From Candidatus Marivariicella framensis (GTDB taxonomy: Bacteria; Bacteroidota; Bacteroidia; Flavobacteriales; Flavobacteriaceae): a stretch of 64,000 nt of DNA. The notes under the pieces are model-generated. The model saw only the letters and a list, made by a program, of their open reading frames with translations. It searched no databases and was not told the DNA's origin. Position 1 is the stretch's first letter. Each line of letters opens with the position of its first letter. A program made the position numbers and the translations under genes. The stretch spans positions 1-64,000 of the forward strand of contig CAJJCT010000013.1 in assembly GCA_905182735.1 (NCBI GenBank). The letters run 5' to 3'. Shown here one piece after another: positions 50,090-59,218 of the stretch.

Positions 50090-50109
50090 AGGGTATTAAT
50101 AATGTTATT

Positions 50110-50637
50110 TTGAATAATAAAATAGTTTTAATTGGTTATATGGGTTCTGGTAAAACAGCTGTAGGTAAAGAGCTTTCAAAAATATTTAATATTCCTTTTA
50201 TTGATTTAGACGATGAAATTGTTAAAGTTGAAAAAAGATCAATTGATAAAATATTTGAAGAAAATGGAGAGTTGTATTTTAGAAAAGTTGAACACGATTG
50301 TTTAAAAAATATTTTAAAATCATCTGTTTTGAGTGTTATTTCTTTAGGTGGAGGAACTCCATGTTATTACAATACAATTAAAATGTTAAATGATAATGAT
50401 AAAGTTAACACTGTTTTTTTAAGAGCAAGTGTTAATAATTTAGTAGAAAGATTATCTAAAGAAATTAATCACAGGCCTAAAATAAAAAATTTAAAAACTA
50501 AAACAGTATTAAGCGAATTTATTGGAAAGCATCTGTTTGAAAGAAACCATTTCTATAACAAATCAAAATTCATCATAAATACAAATAACAAGTCTATTAA
50601 TGCGGTAGCAAAAGAGATTGAATTATTTTTAACTTAA
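50110..50637 (+). CDS. aroK: Shikimate kinase
   Basis: Phosphorylates shikimate in the aromatic-amino-acid pathway. P-loop GYMGSGKTAVG, then DLDDEIVK (Mg/shikimate), FRKVEHDCL and LGGGTPCY. The start is probably the TTG at 50110 (LNNKIVLIGYMG), because the frame from ATG 50056 crosses a likely promoter element; ATG 50056 is the alternative. About 175 residues. It converges with the phosphoribosyltransferase gene, overlapping by nine bases. Confidence 0.9.
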   Translation: MNNKIVLIGYMGSGKTAVGKELSKIFNIPFIDLDDEIVKVEKRSIDKIFEENGELYFRKVEHDCLKNILKSSVLSVISLGGGTPCYYNTIKMLNDNDKVNTVFLRASVNNLVERLSKEINHRPKIKNLKTKTVLSEFIGKHLFERNHFYNKSKFIINTNNKSINAVAKEIELFLT

Positions 50638-51129
50638 AAAAACACCTTCCTTTTCTTTAGTGTCAAACACAACCGTAATGTGCTCTTTGACTGAAGTTGA
50701 TAAAGAAATTCCTTTAAAATCTGCTTTGATTGGATATTTTTTATGATTTCTATTCACCAGGACTACAGTTTGAATTTTTTTTAAAGAAATACCAAGAAAA
50801 GCATTAACTGCATATAGCAAAGTAGAACCGCTATTTAAAACATCATCTATAATAATTATTGATTTATTTTTTAAACTTTGAATATTAGAAGATATTCTAA
50901 CTCCGTTTCTTGGATTTTCTTTATCAATTTCTAATTCAATTTGATGAACATTAAAAGCACTTATTCTTTTTAAGAACTCTCCTATGCGTTTACTTAAAAT
51001 TATTCCATTAGATGAGATTCCAACAAGATATATTTCTTTGAGATCAATGTTTGATTCATATATCTGAAAAGCTATTCTTCGAGTAGCATTTCTAATATTT
51101 TTTTCGTTTAGGATTTTATTTTCTTTCAT
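50629..51129 (-). CDS. PyrR-like phosphoribosyltransferase
   Basis: Type I phosphoribosyltransferase. The PRPP loop is IIIIDDVLNSGSTL near residue 95, with an upstream ISSNGIIL region. 166 residues. PyrR (uracil phosphoribosyltransferase/pyr regulator) is the closest match in length and in the N-terminal segment TRRIAFQIYE; hypoxanthine or xanthine phosphoribosyltransferases are less likely. Not near pyr genes here. It lies 26 bases after the hslR gene, same strand. Confidence 0.75.
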   Translation of the reverse strand: MKENKILNEKNIRNATRRIAFQIYESNIDLKEIYLVGISSNGIILSKRIGEFLKRISAFNVHQIELEIDKENPRNGVRISSNIQSLKNKSIIIIDDVLNSGSTLLYAVNAFLGISLKKIQTVVLVNRNHKKYPIKADFKGISLSTSVKEHITVVFDTKEKEGVFLS

Positions 51130-51155
51130 ATTTAATAAAGCATTAATATAAAAAT

Positions 51156-51527
51156 TTATTTGTCATCTTTTTTAAACTCATCAATTTCTCTTCTATCCTT
51201 TTTCGTAGGCCTTCCTAACCCCCTGCTTCTATTAATTATTTTATTTAAACCTTGACTTTCTTTGTTTTCAAAAGCATTTTTCTTGGTCAAATCTTGACGA
51301 TAAATATCTACAATTTTTGCTCCCACTCTTGATTTAGGTATATCTAAAACTTTAAATTCATAATTTATTTGATCTTTTCTCACCAAAACTAAATCTAGGG
51401 GTAAAATATCTCTTGAAGGTTTTAATATTTGATTTTTTAAACGAACATGTCCCTTTTTACATGCATTTGTAGCTAGTGACCTTGATTTATAATATCTCAA
51501 ATACCATAGTAATTGATCAATTCGCAT
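51156..51527 (-). CDS. S4-domain RNA-binding heat-shock protein HslR-like
   Basis: Short ribosome-associated protein. S4 fold opening MRIDQLLWYLRYYKSRSLATNACKKG and VRLKNQILKPSRDI, then a basic tail rich in K/R. 123 residues, matching Hsp15/HslR, which recycles 50S subunits carrying peptidyl-tRNA. It is transcribed with the phosphoribosyltransferase gene. Confidence 0.88.
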   Translation of the reverse strand: MRIDQLLWYLRYYKSRSLATNACKKGHVRLKNQILKPSRDILPLDLVLVRKDQINYEFKVLDIPKSRVGAKIVDIYRQDLTKKNAFENKESQGLNKIINRSRGLGRPTKKDRREIDEFKKDDK

Positions 51528-51594
51528 TTTAAAACTTAGTTAAAATTTATACAAAAATAAAGTAAAATTGTATCTTGCGCTGCAATTTTGTCCT

Positions 51595-52494
51595 ATGAAA
51601 ATTAATTTTTTGAAAAGTATCAATTTAGTTTTGATTTTATTTTTGTTTAGTTGTGAAAATAATAATGATAATAATATAGAGGAAGTTGTCATTAGAGATG
51701 CGTCGTTGCAATCACCTGAAGACGATATTGAATTAAGATTATATTTGGAGAGTCACTTTTATAATTACGAAGACTTTGAATCATTCCCCAATGACTATTC
51801 TTTAAAAATAAAAATTGACACTCTCTCTGGAGATAATATTAATAAAACACCACTTATTAACATGGTTCAAGAGCAAAACTTAACTGTTAAGCAAGACGAT
51901 ATTGATATCCCTCATAAACTATATTATTTGGTTGCTAGAGAAGGAAACTCTTCCAGACCTTCAAACATTGATTCAACCTTTGTAACCTATCAGGGAAGTC
52001 TAATTGACGGTTCTATTTTCGATTCTCGTGATTTACCATTGTGGTTTGATTTGGCACAAGTAGTTCAGGGTTTTAGAATGGGAATCACAAACTTTAAGTC
52101 AGGAAGTTATTCTGTAAATACTAATGGATCTGTCAATTTTGAAGGTTTTGGACAGGGTGTTATGTTTTTTCCATCAGGGTTAGGCTATTACAGTAATACT
52201 AATTCAGGTATACCACAATACTCTCCTTTGATTTTTAGTGTTTCACTATTAACAATGAATATTAGTGACCATGATAATGATGGAATTGCTTCTTACCTTG
52301 AGGACATTGACCTTGATGGTGAGCCATTAAACGATGATTCTGACGGAGATGGAAATATTAATTTATATGATGCTGACGATGATGGAGATGGAGTGCTCAC
52401 GATTAATGAATTAGACAAAGACAATGATGGAGTTATTGATGATACTGATGGAGACGGGGTCCCTGATTATTTAGATCCAAATACCTCTAATTAA
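51595..52494 (+). CDS. FKBP-type peptidyl-prolyl isomerase lipoprotein with calcium-binding repeats
   Basis: Lipobox LFLFSC (Cys near residue 19); ATG 51595 chosen because it starts the signal peptide. Residues ~110-225 look like an FKBP domain (VTYQGSLIDGSIFDS, VVQGFRMGI, FPSGLGYYSN). The C-terminal ~75 residues are thrombospondin-type-3 repeats: DHDNDGIASY, DSDGDGNINLYDADDDGDG, DKDNDGVIDDTDGDG, each binding calcium through Asp. Thus an FKBP with a surface-exposed, calcium-structured tail. 299 residues. It converges with a small barrel gene, overlapping by eight bases. Confidence 0.85.
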   Translation: MKINFLKSINLVLILFLFSCENNNDNNIEEVVIRDASLQSPEDDIELRLYLESHFYNYEDFESFPNDYSLKIKIDTLSGDNINKTPLINMVQEQNLTVKQDDIDIPHKLYYLVAREGNSSRPSNIDSTFVTYQGSLIDGSIFDSRDLPLWFDLAQVVQGFRMGITNFKSGSYSVNTNGSVNFEGFGQGVMFFPSGLGYYSNTNSGIPQYSPLIFSVSLLTMNISDHDNDGIASYLEDIDLDGEPLNDDSDGDGNINLYDADDDGDGVLTINELDKDNDGVIDDTDGDGVPDYLDPNTSN

Positions 52495-53065
52495 TTTTAT
52501 AAGAAAATCCTAATGATAATAAAGACGCTCGATTATCAATATTAGCAACATTTATATTGCTTTGTTTTTGCAGTAATTTAGTTTCTAAAGAACTAAGGCC
52601 TTTTTCATACCTTAGGTCAAATTGGAGTTTACCTATATCTAAACGAGCTCCTATATTTAAGCCCACAATTGATTTACCTTTCACTTCATCTAAGTTGAAT
52701 GTATTACTTTTTTCATTTAAAATATACTGAAAAGATGGACCGATAAAAGCACTTATAAAAGGCATAATTTTATACCCAATAGTTATGGGTAATTCAATTT
52801 TTTCTTGAATTAAATCATTACTTTTTTTTGTTTTACTGAACTGAAGTTCAGTTCTTAAATTAAAAATAATTACATCAATAGAAGCATAACTTCCAATAAA
52901 AAAACCTTGAAAATTATTTTTAGTAATTTTATTTTCAAAAGCTTCAGAAATTATCGAAATATTGGAACTATTATTTAAATTAACTCCAGCTTTAAATCCA
53001 TAATCAATTTGACTATGAATTGATAATGGTATTAATAAAATTAGAATTAAATAAAAATTTTTCAT
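52487..53065 (-). CDS. Outer-membrane beta-barrel protein, PorT-like
   Basis: Signal peptide MKNFYLILILLIPLSIHSQ. The mature part opens DYGFKAGVNLNNSS, the start of a small (~8-strand) outer-membrane barrel domain common in Bacteroidota, and ends LSLGFSYKIN with the final aromatic three residues before the end. 192 residues. Function unknown. Just upstream on this strand is the transketolase C-terminal gene, five bases away. Confidence 0.8.
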   Translation of the reverse strand: MKNFYLILILLIPLSIHSQIDYGFKAGVNLNNSSNISIISEAFENKITKNNFQGFFIGSYASIDVIIFNLRTELQFSKTKKSNDLIQEKIELPITIGYKIMPFISAFIGPSFQYILNEKSNTFNLDEVKGKSIVGLNIGARLDIGKLQFDLRYEKGLSSLETKLLQKQSNINVANIDNRASLLSLGFSYKIN

Positions 53066-53070
53066 GTAAA

Positions 53071-54024
53071 CTATTTTCTTTTAAGAACTTTCTCCACTTT
53101 AGTAATAATATTCTTACTACTTAAGCCATATTTTTCCATTAATTGACTTGGAGTACCAGATTCTCCAAAGGTGTCATTTGTTCCTACAAATTCTTGTGGA
53201 GAAGGAAGGTTTACTGAAAGTGTTCTGGAGACACTTTCGCCAAGTCCTCCATAAATATTGTGCTCCTCAGCGGTTACAACAGCTTTAGTTTTAGAAACAG
53301 AGTTGATTATAATTTCTTCATCTAAAGGCTTTATTGTGTGGATATTAATAACTTCAGCTGAAATACCTTTTTTAAATAAACCTTCAGCAGCTTTAAGTGA
53401 CTCCCAAACCAAGTGGCCAGTTGCAATAATAGTTACATCACTACCTTCATTTAGTAAAATACCTTTTCCGATTTTAAAAGAATTTTTTTCTGGAGTGAAA
53501 TTTGGAACTTTTGGCCTTCCAAATCTTAAATAAACTGGACCAATATGATCTGCTATTGCAAGAGTTGCAGCTTTTGTTTGATTGAAATCACATGTGTTGA
53601 TTACAGTCATCCCTGGAAGCATTTTCATAAGTCCAATATCTTCTAATATTTGATGTGTTGCTCCATCTTCTCCTAAAGTAACTCCAGCATGTGAAGCACA
53701 AATTTTTACATTTTTACCTGAATATGCTATTGACTGACGAATTTGATCATATACCCTTCCTGTTGAAAAGTTTGCAAAGGTTCCAGTGAATGGAATTTTA
53801 CCCCCAATAGTCAATCCAGCTGCAATCCCCATCATATTTGCTTCAGCAATACCTACTTGAAAAAAACGTTTTGGATTTTCTTTTATAAATTGATTCATTT
53901 TTAATGAACCTATTAAATCTGCACATAGTGCAACAACATTTGGGTTAGTTCTTCCAAGCTCAGTTAATCCGGCTCCAAACCCAGATCTAGTATCGTTTGC
54001 ACCCGTATCTATATATTTTTTCAT
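53071..54024 (-). CDS. Transketolase, C-terminal subunit
   Basis: Pyrimidine-binding plus C-terminal domains of a two-subunit transketolase of the pentose phosphate pathway. Motifs: AEANMMGIAAGLT, FANFSTGRVYDQIRQS, SHAGVTLGEDGATHQ, then EEHNIYGGLGESVS. ATG 54024 (MKKYIDTG) is preferred over an upstream in-frame start at 54045 that overlaps the partner. 317 residues. The N-terminal subunit follows upstream with a ten-base gap. Alternative names such as DXP synthase-like are less likely given the pair. Confidence 0.92.
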   Translation of the reverse strand: MKKYIDTGANDTRSGFGAGLTELGRTNPNVVALCADLIGSLKMNQFIKENPKRFFQVGIAEANMMGIAAGLTIGGKIPFTGTFANFSTGRVYDQIRQSIAYSGKNVKICASHAGVTLGEDGATHQILEDIGLMKMLPGMTVINTCDFNQTKAATLAIADHIGPVYLRFGRPKVPNFTPEKNSFKIGKGILLNEGSDVTIIATGHLVWESLKAAEGLFKKGISAEVINIHTIKPLDEEIIINSVSKTKAVVTAEEHNIYGGLGESVSRTLSVNLPSPQEFVGTNDTFGESGTPSQLMEKYGLSSKNIITKVEKVLKRK

Positions 54025-54034
54025 AATATTTTTA

Positions 54035-54880
54035 TTAATAATCACCTAGTGTTTCTAAGTTTTGAGCAAGTGCTATTTCAAGTTGATCGTCGTTTGGAGC
54101 TTTTCCATGCCAAGCATGAGTGTGCATCATAAAATCAACGCCATTACCCATTTCAGTTTTCATTAAAATAGCTATTGGAACACCATTTCCAAGATGACTC
54201 TTTGCTTCATTTATTTTTGAAATAATTAATTCAATATTGTTTCCTTCTTCTAATTCTAATGTTTTCCATCCAAAAGACTCAAATTTAGATTTTAAACTTC
54301 CTAAGTTAAGAACATCGTCAGTTGATCCATCAATTTGTTTTCCATTTAGGTCAATGGTTGCAATTAAATTGTCAACTCCCTTTGCGGATGCAAACATTAA
54401 TGCTTCCCAATTTTGACCCTCTTGAAGTTCACCATCTCCCATTAAAACAAAAACTGTTTTAGAATCATTATTAATTTTTTTACTTAAAGCGGCACCAATA
54501 GCAACTGATAGTCCTTGACCAAGCGATCCCGAGGCAACTCTTATTCCAGGAAGCCCCTCATGAGTTGTTGGATGACCTTGTAGCCTTGAATTGATTAATC
54601 TAAAAGTATTTAATTCGTTTATATTAAAATATCCACTCCTAGCTAAAACACTATAAAAAACAGGAGAAATATGCCCATTTGATAAGAAAAAAAGATCTTC
54701 TTTTTCACCATTCATATTAAATTCTGGATTATGTTCCATAATCTCGCTATATAATGCTACTAAAAACTCTGCACAACCTAAAGAGCCGCCAGGATGTCCA
54801 GAATTAACCTTATGAACCATTCTTAGAATATCCCTTCTTACTTGTTTAACAAAGGCTTCTAAAGATAAAATGTCTGTCAT
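54035..54880 (-). CDS. Transketolase, N-terminal subunit
   Basis: Thiamine diphosphate-binding half. Motifs are NSGHPGGSLGCAEF (pyrophosphate), RVASGSLGQGLSVAIGAA and GDGELQEGQNWEA plus N at the Mg site (DLNGKQIDG). 281 residues, as expected for a split transketolase; together with the 53071 gene it makes the whole enzyme. Split forms occur in Archaea and some bacteria including many Bacteroidota. Confidence 0.94.
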   Translation of the reverse strand: MTDILSLEAFVKQVRRDILRMVHKVNSGHPGGSLGCAEFLVALYSEIMEHNPEFNMNGEKEDLFFLSNGHISPVFYSVLARSGYFNINELNTFRLINSRLQGHPTTHEGLPGIRVASGSLGQGLSVAIGAALSKKINNDSKTVFVLMGDGELQEGQNWEALMFASAKGVDNLIATIDLNGKQIDGSTDDVLNLGSLKSKFESFGWKTLELEEGNNIELIISKINEAKSHLGNGVPIAILMKTEMGNGVDFMMHTHAWHGKAPNDDQLEIALAQNLETLGDY

Positions 54881-55030
54881 ATTAAATTGATTTTATGTGA
54901 TAAGCAATATTACATTAAATGCAAATATCAGCAAAGCTCAAACTTTGGTAATTTTTATAGTTTATTAGTAATTAGTTAACATTACAATCTTCTCTTACTA
55001 TAGATTGGTATCTTTACTATTTATTTTTAT

Positions 55031-56161
55031 ATGAAATTTAGTTTACATCAAACAGATAGTAATTCAAAAGCAAGAGCTGGGACTATTTTAACAGATCATG
55101 GAGAGATTCAAACACCTATTTTTATGCCGGTCGGGACTTCTGGAACTGTTAAAGGAGTTCATCAAAGAGAGTTAGAAAATGATATTAAACCTGATATTAT
55201 ATTGGCTAATACCTATCATTTATATCTTAGGCCAACAACCAAGATTATTGAAGCTGCTGGTGGAATTCATAAATTCATAAATTGGAAAAAGCCGGTCTTA
55301 ACTGATTCTGGTGGATACCAGGTTTATTCCTTGTCTGCAAACCGAAAAATAAAAGAGGAGGGTGTTAAATTTAAATCTCACATAGATGGATCATTTCATT
55401 TTTTTACACCAGAAAGTGCTATTTCTATACAGAGAAAAATAGGTGCTGATATAATTATGGCATTTGATGAATGCACCCCATATCCTTGTGATTTTCAATA
55501 TGCAAAAACATCAATGAAAAGGACTCATCGTTGGCTTGATCGTTGTTTTGCTCAAAATGAAAAAGAAGACTTTATTTATGGTTATTCACAAACACTTTTT
55601 CCAATAATTCAAGGAAGTGTATATAAAGACCTTAGAAAAGAGTCAGCAGAATATATTTCTAATAAAAATGCTTTTGGAAATGCTATAGGCGGTCTGTCGG
55701 TAGGTGAACCTGCAGAAGAAATGTATGAAATGACGGAAGTAGTTACTGCTCTTTTACCAGAAGATAAACCTAGGTATTTAATGGGAGTAGGTACTCCAAT
55801 AAATTTACTTGAAAATATTTCTTTAGGAATAGACATGTTTGATTGTGTAATGCCTACAAGAAATGCAAGAAATGGAATGATTTTTACTGCAAATGGAAAA
55901 ATAAATATTAAAAATAAAAAATGGGAGTTGGATTTTTCATTGCTTGATTCAGACAACTATTGTTTTGTGGATATTTCTTATTCTAAGTCATATGTTAGAC
56001 ATCTTTTTACTGTTAATGAGATGTTAGGTAAGCAAATATGTACAATTCATAATCTTGCTTTTTATATGTGGTTGGTTCGAGAATCTAGAAAACATATATT
56101 AGCAGGAGATTTTATATCATGGAAAATAAAAATGGTGAAACAATTAGACCAACGCTTATAG
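55031..56161 (+). CDS. tgt: Queuine tRNA-ribosyltransferase
   Basis: Swaps guanine 34 for a 7-deazaguanine precursor in tRNAs for Asp, Asn, His and Tyr. Catalytic Asp regions: LTDSGGYQVYSL near residue 92 and GGLSVGEP, then MGVGTPINLLENI and FDCVMPTRNARNG; the zinc site is split among C/H residues including NYCFVDIS...RHLF...HNL. 376 residues, normal. It is followed by lptG after one base, so both share a transcript. Confidence 0.95.
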   Translation: MKFSLHQTDSNSKARAGTILTDHGEIQTPIFMPVGTSGTVKGVHQRELENDIKPDIILANTYHLYLRPTTKIIEAAGGIHKFINWKKPVLTDSGGYQVYSLSANRKIKEEGVKFKSHIDGSFHFFTPESAISIQRKIGADIIMAFDECTPYPCDFQYAKTSMKRTHRWLDRCFAQNEKEDFIYGYSQTLFPIIQGSVYKDLRKESAEYISNKNAFGNAIGGLSVGEPAEEMYEMTEVVTALLPEDKPRYLMGVGTPINLLENISLGIDMFDCVMPTRNARNGMIFTANGKINIKNKKWELDFSLLDSDNYCFVDISYSKSYVRHLFTVNEMLGKQICTIHNLAFYMWLVRESRKHILAGDFISWKIKMVKQLDQRL

Positions 56162-56162
56162 A

Positions 56163-57236
56163 ATGAAACTTATTGATTGGTATATTATAAAAAGATATTT
56201 AGGAACTTTTTTCGTAATGATTTTATTGTTTATTCCAATAGGAATAATGGTAGATATTGCAGAGAAGATAGATAAGTTTAAAGAGAATGAGGTGCCATCT
56301 AGTGCTCTTTTTAGTTACTACATTGATTTTACTTGGTATTTTTCAAACCTTTTATTCCCTATATTTCTTTTCTTATCAGTTATTTGGTTTACATCAAAAC
56401 TAGCTAATAACTCAGAGATAATAGCAATATTGAGTTCAGGAATTTCATTTACTAGGTTCATGAGACCATTTATGATTTCAGCTTTACTTATAGCTATAAT
56501 TGCATTTGGAATGGGAATGTTTATTGTTCCAAATTCCAATAAAGGTTATAATGAATTTGTGTTTAAGTACATAAAAAAGAAAAATGAAAGAAATACCTCA
56601 TATCTGTTTAAGCAAATTAATCCTGAAGAGTTTATTTATGTTAGTAGCTATAACCCATTGAGAAAGAGAGCTAATAACTTTACTCTTGAAAAGTTTAATA
56701 AACAAAAGTTAGAATTAAAAATAACAGCTGAAAGTATTCGTTGGGTTCAAAAAGATTCATTTTTTCGACTTTCAAACTACACTAAAAGAACTGTAAATGG
56801 GGATAATGAATTTTTTGAAATATTAAAAGTAAAGGATACTATTTTTGATTTTAAAATTGATGATCTTGCTCCGGTTAATTATAAAGCAGAAACATTAACA
56901 ATGCTTGATTTGAATGATTTTGTCAGGAAAGAAAAGGAAAGTGGATCTGTAATGATCAACTCTCATTTATTAGTAAGGCACAAAAGGTATAGTTTGCCGT
57001 TAGCATCTTTTATCTTAACCATTATAGCAGTTTCCATGTCTTCTTTTAAAAGAAGAGGAGGTATGGGAGTTAATTTAGCCTTTGGAATTACTCTTGGGTT
57101 TTTATTTATTTTTTTTGATAAAATCTTTGGAGTATTAGTAACAAAATCAAACTTCTCTCCTTTTTTAGGGGCATGGCTCCCACTATTTCTTTTTGGTGTT
57201 TTAGCCATTTTTTTATTAAAATATGCAAAACGATAA
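56163..57236 (+). CDS. LptG/LptF-type permease (YjgP/YjgQ family)
   Basis: Inner-membrane part of the LptB2FG transporter that extracts lipopolysaccharide. Opening MKLIDWYIIKRYLGTFFVMI, six predicted helices (three before and three after a soluble periplasmic domain at ~95-280) and SNSEI-like NNSEIIAILSSGISF near residue 80. 357 residues. LptF and LptG are alike; only one copy is here, and LptG is the common annotation in this gene order. Overlaps the next gene by 14 bases. Confidence 0.88.
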   Translation: MKLIDWYIIKRYLGTFFVMILLFIPIGIMVDIAEKIDKFKENEVPSSALFSYYIDFTWYFSNLLFPIFLFLSVIWFTSKLANNSEIIAILSSGISFTRFMRPFMISALLIAIIAFGMGMFIVPNSNKGYNEFVFKYIKKKNERNTSYLFKQINPEEFIYVSSYNPLRKRANNFTLEKFNKQKLELKITAESIRWVQKDSFFRLSNYTKRTVNGDNEFFEILKVKDTIFDFKIDDLAPVNYKAETLTMLDLNDFVRKEKESGSVMINSHLLVRHKRYSLPLASFILTIIAVSMSSFKRRGGMGVNLAFGITLGFLFIFFDKIFGVLVTKSNFSPFLGAWLPLFLFGVLAIFLLKYAKR

Positions 57237-58137
57237 AATTAAAGATTTAATCCATTTTCACTTTTTAGTTTTTCTTTGGGGATTTACATCAATATTAGGT
57301 GCTCTAATAAAATTAAACTCAATTCAAATTGTTTGGCACCGAATGTTTATCGCTTATGTTTTAGTAGGATTATATTTATTATTTACTAAAAGAAAAAAGT
57401 TTATTATTCAAAAAAAGTATTTTTTTCAATTATTAATTGCGGGAGTTTTAATATCTGCTCATTGGGTTGCTTTTTTTTATGCGATTAAAATTTCAGGTGT
57501 TTCTTTAACTTTATCAATAATGGCCTCAGGCGCCTTTATAACATCCTTGATTGAGCCTATTGTTTTTAAAAGAAAATTCTCATTGAAAGAGTTGACATTT
57601 GGTTTAATTACACTAATTGGTTTAATTATTATTTTCAGATCAGAACTTGATCAATACATTGGAATGTCAATTGCCTTTTTAGCAACTATTCTAAGTGTAA
57701 TTTTTACACTTTTAAACAGTAAACTAGTTAAAGAAAAACTTTCTCCTTTGTCAATTACTTTTTACGAACTTTTCATTGGTTGGGTTGCAATATCTGTTTA
57801 TATATTATTTGATGTAGATCAAATAAGTACATTATTTGAATTTAGTCAAAATGATATAATTTTATTATTTATTTTAGGCTCTATTTGTACAGCCTATGCT
57901 CATGTAGGTTCTGTTAAAGTAATGCGAAACTTATCTCCTTTCTCCTTTATGATAATAATAAACCTTGAGCCTGTCTACGCAGTTATACTATCTTTAGTAT
58001 TTTTTGGAAAAAATGAATTAATGAGTTTTGATTTTTATATTGGATTTACTTTAATTTTAACAGCAATATTTTTAGATAGTTTAGATAAACGAAAAACTAG
58101 AATAAAGAAATTAACCGAAAAGAATTTACATTTGTAA
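57223..58137 (+). CDS. EamA/RhaT-type transporter of the DMT superfamily
   Basis: Ten-helix inner-membrane transporter with two EamA halves. Typical stretches are [17 protein letters not shown] and [17 protein letters not shown] in the first half and the same [17 protein letters not shown] / [13 protein letters not shown] pattern in the second half. 304 residues. Substrate unknown; some relatives export amino acids or metabolites. It overlaps the lptG gene by 14 bases and is followed by accA 17 bases later. Confidence 0.9.
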   Translation: MQNDKIKDLIHFHFLVFLWGFTSILGALIKLNSIQIVWHRMFIAYVLVGLYLLFTKRKKFIIQKKYFFQLLIAGVLISAHWVAFFYAIKISGVSLTLSIMASGAFITSLIEPIVFKRKFSLKELTFGLITLIGLIIIFRSELDQYIGMSIAFLATILSVIFTLLNSKLVKEKLSPLSITFYELFIGWVAISVYILFDVDQISTLFEFSQNDIILLFILGSICTAYAHVGSVKVMRNLSPFSFMIIINLEPVYAVILSLVFFGKNELMSFDFYIGFTLILTAIFLDSLDKRKTRIKKLTEKNLHL

Positions 58138-58154
58138 ATATCACATCAATAAAT

Positions 58155-59111
58155 ATGGAATATTTAGATTTTGAGGAACCAATAAAAGACCTCCACGAGC
58201 AGATTAAAAAGTGTAAAGATATAGGTAATGAAAGTGCAGTAGATGTTAGTGATACTTGTGAGCTTTTAGAGACTAAACTTCGATCAACAAAAAAAGAAAT
58301 CTACAGTAATTTATCTGCATGGCAAAGAGTTCAGTTGTCAAGACATCCCTCTAGACCCTATACATTAGATTATATTAAAGCTTTAACTAATGATACTTTT
58401 CTTGAGCTACATGGTGATCGAAATATTGGAGATGATAAAGCTATGATTGGTGGTTTAGGTAAAATAGATGACCAATCTTTTATGCTCATAGGCACCCAAA
58501 AAGGTTATAATACAAAGACGAGACAATATCGAAATTTTGGCATGGCCAATCCTGAAGGCTACAGAAAAGCATTAAGACTTATGCATTCAGCTGAAAAATT
58601 CAATATTCCTATTATATGTTTTATTGATACTCCAGGCGCTTTCCCTGGACTTGAAGCTGAAGAAAGAGGACAAGGGGAGGCGATTGCAAAAAACATTATA
58701 GGAATGATGTCTATTAAAGTTCCTATTATTGTCATTGTTATTGGTGAAGGTGCTTCTGGAGGAGCTTTGGGGATTGGAGTTGGAGATAGAGTATATATGC
58801 TTGAAAACACATGGTACTCAGTGATTTCTCCAGAGTCATGCTCGTCAATTTTATGGAGAAGTTGGGAGTATAAAGAAGCTGCAGCTGCAGCACTAAAATT
58901 AACACCTCAAGATATGCTTAAGGCTAAATTAATAGATAAAATAATAAAAGAACCTCTTGGTGGTGCACATTATGACAGACAAACTACATTTGAATCGGTA
59001 AAAAAAGAAATATGGAATACATTTCAAAAATTAAAGAAAATGGAATCTAGAATGAGGATTGATTTACGTAGAAATAAATTTTCAAACATGGGTGTTTTTG
59101 AAGACAAATAA
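58155..59111 (+). CDS. accA: Acetyl-CoA carboxylase, carboxyltransferase subunit alpha
   Basis: With AccD transfers the carboxyl group from biotin to acetyl-CoA, starting fatty-acid synthesis. [51 protein letters not shown] and [17 protein letters not shown] are the AccA hallmarks. 318 residues, normal. Followed by dnaB after a gap with a promoter. Confidence 0.97.
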   Translation: MEYLDFEEPIKDLHEQIKKCKDIGNESAVDVSDTCELLETKLRSTKKEIYSNLSAWQRVQLSRHPSRPYTLDYIKALTNDTFLELHGDRNIGDDKAMIGGLGKIDDQSFMLIGTQKGYNTKTRQYRNFGMANPEGYRKALRLMHSAEKFNIPIICFIDTPGAFPGLEAEERGQGEAIAKNIIGMMSIKVPIIVIVIGEGASGGALGIGVGDRVYMLENTWYSVISPESCSSILWRSWEYKEAAAAALKLTPQDMLKAKLIDKIIKEPLGGAHYDRQTTFESVKKEIWNTFQKLKKMESRMRIDLRRNKFSNMGVFEDK

Positions 59112-59185
59112 TAATCCTTGGCTTATTAACAACTTTTTTAAGTTATCAACTTCTTTTCTGTTTACATTTGAGTTTTAAAAAAAAC

Positions 59186-59214
59186 TTGTATTTGGTTAAT
59201 CAGAGTTACATTTG
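59186..59214 (+). promoter_or_regulatory. Bacteroidota-type promoter for dnaB
   Basis: TTG at 59186-59188, 18-base spacer, TACATTTG at 59207-59214, ending four bases before the ATG, so a leaderless or near-leaderless dnaB mRNA is implied. A second TACATTTG lies at 59163-59170. Confidence 0.5.
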
Positions 59215-59218
59215 ATTA

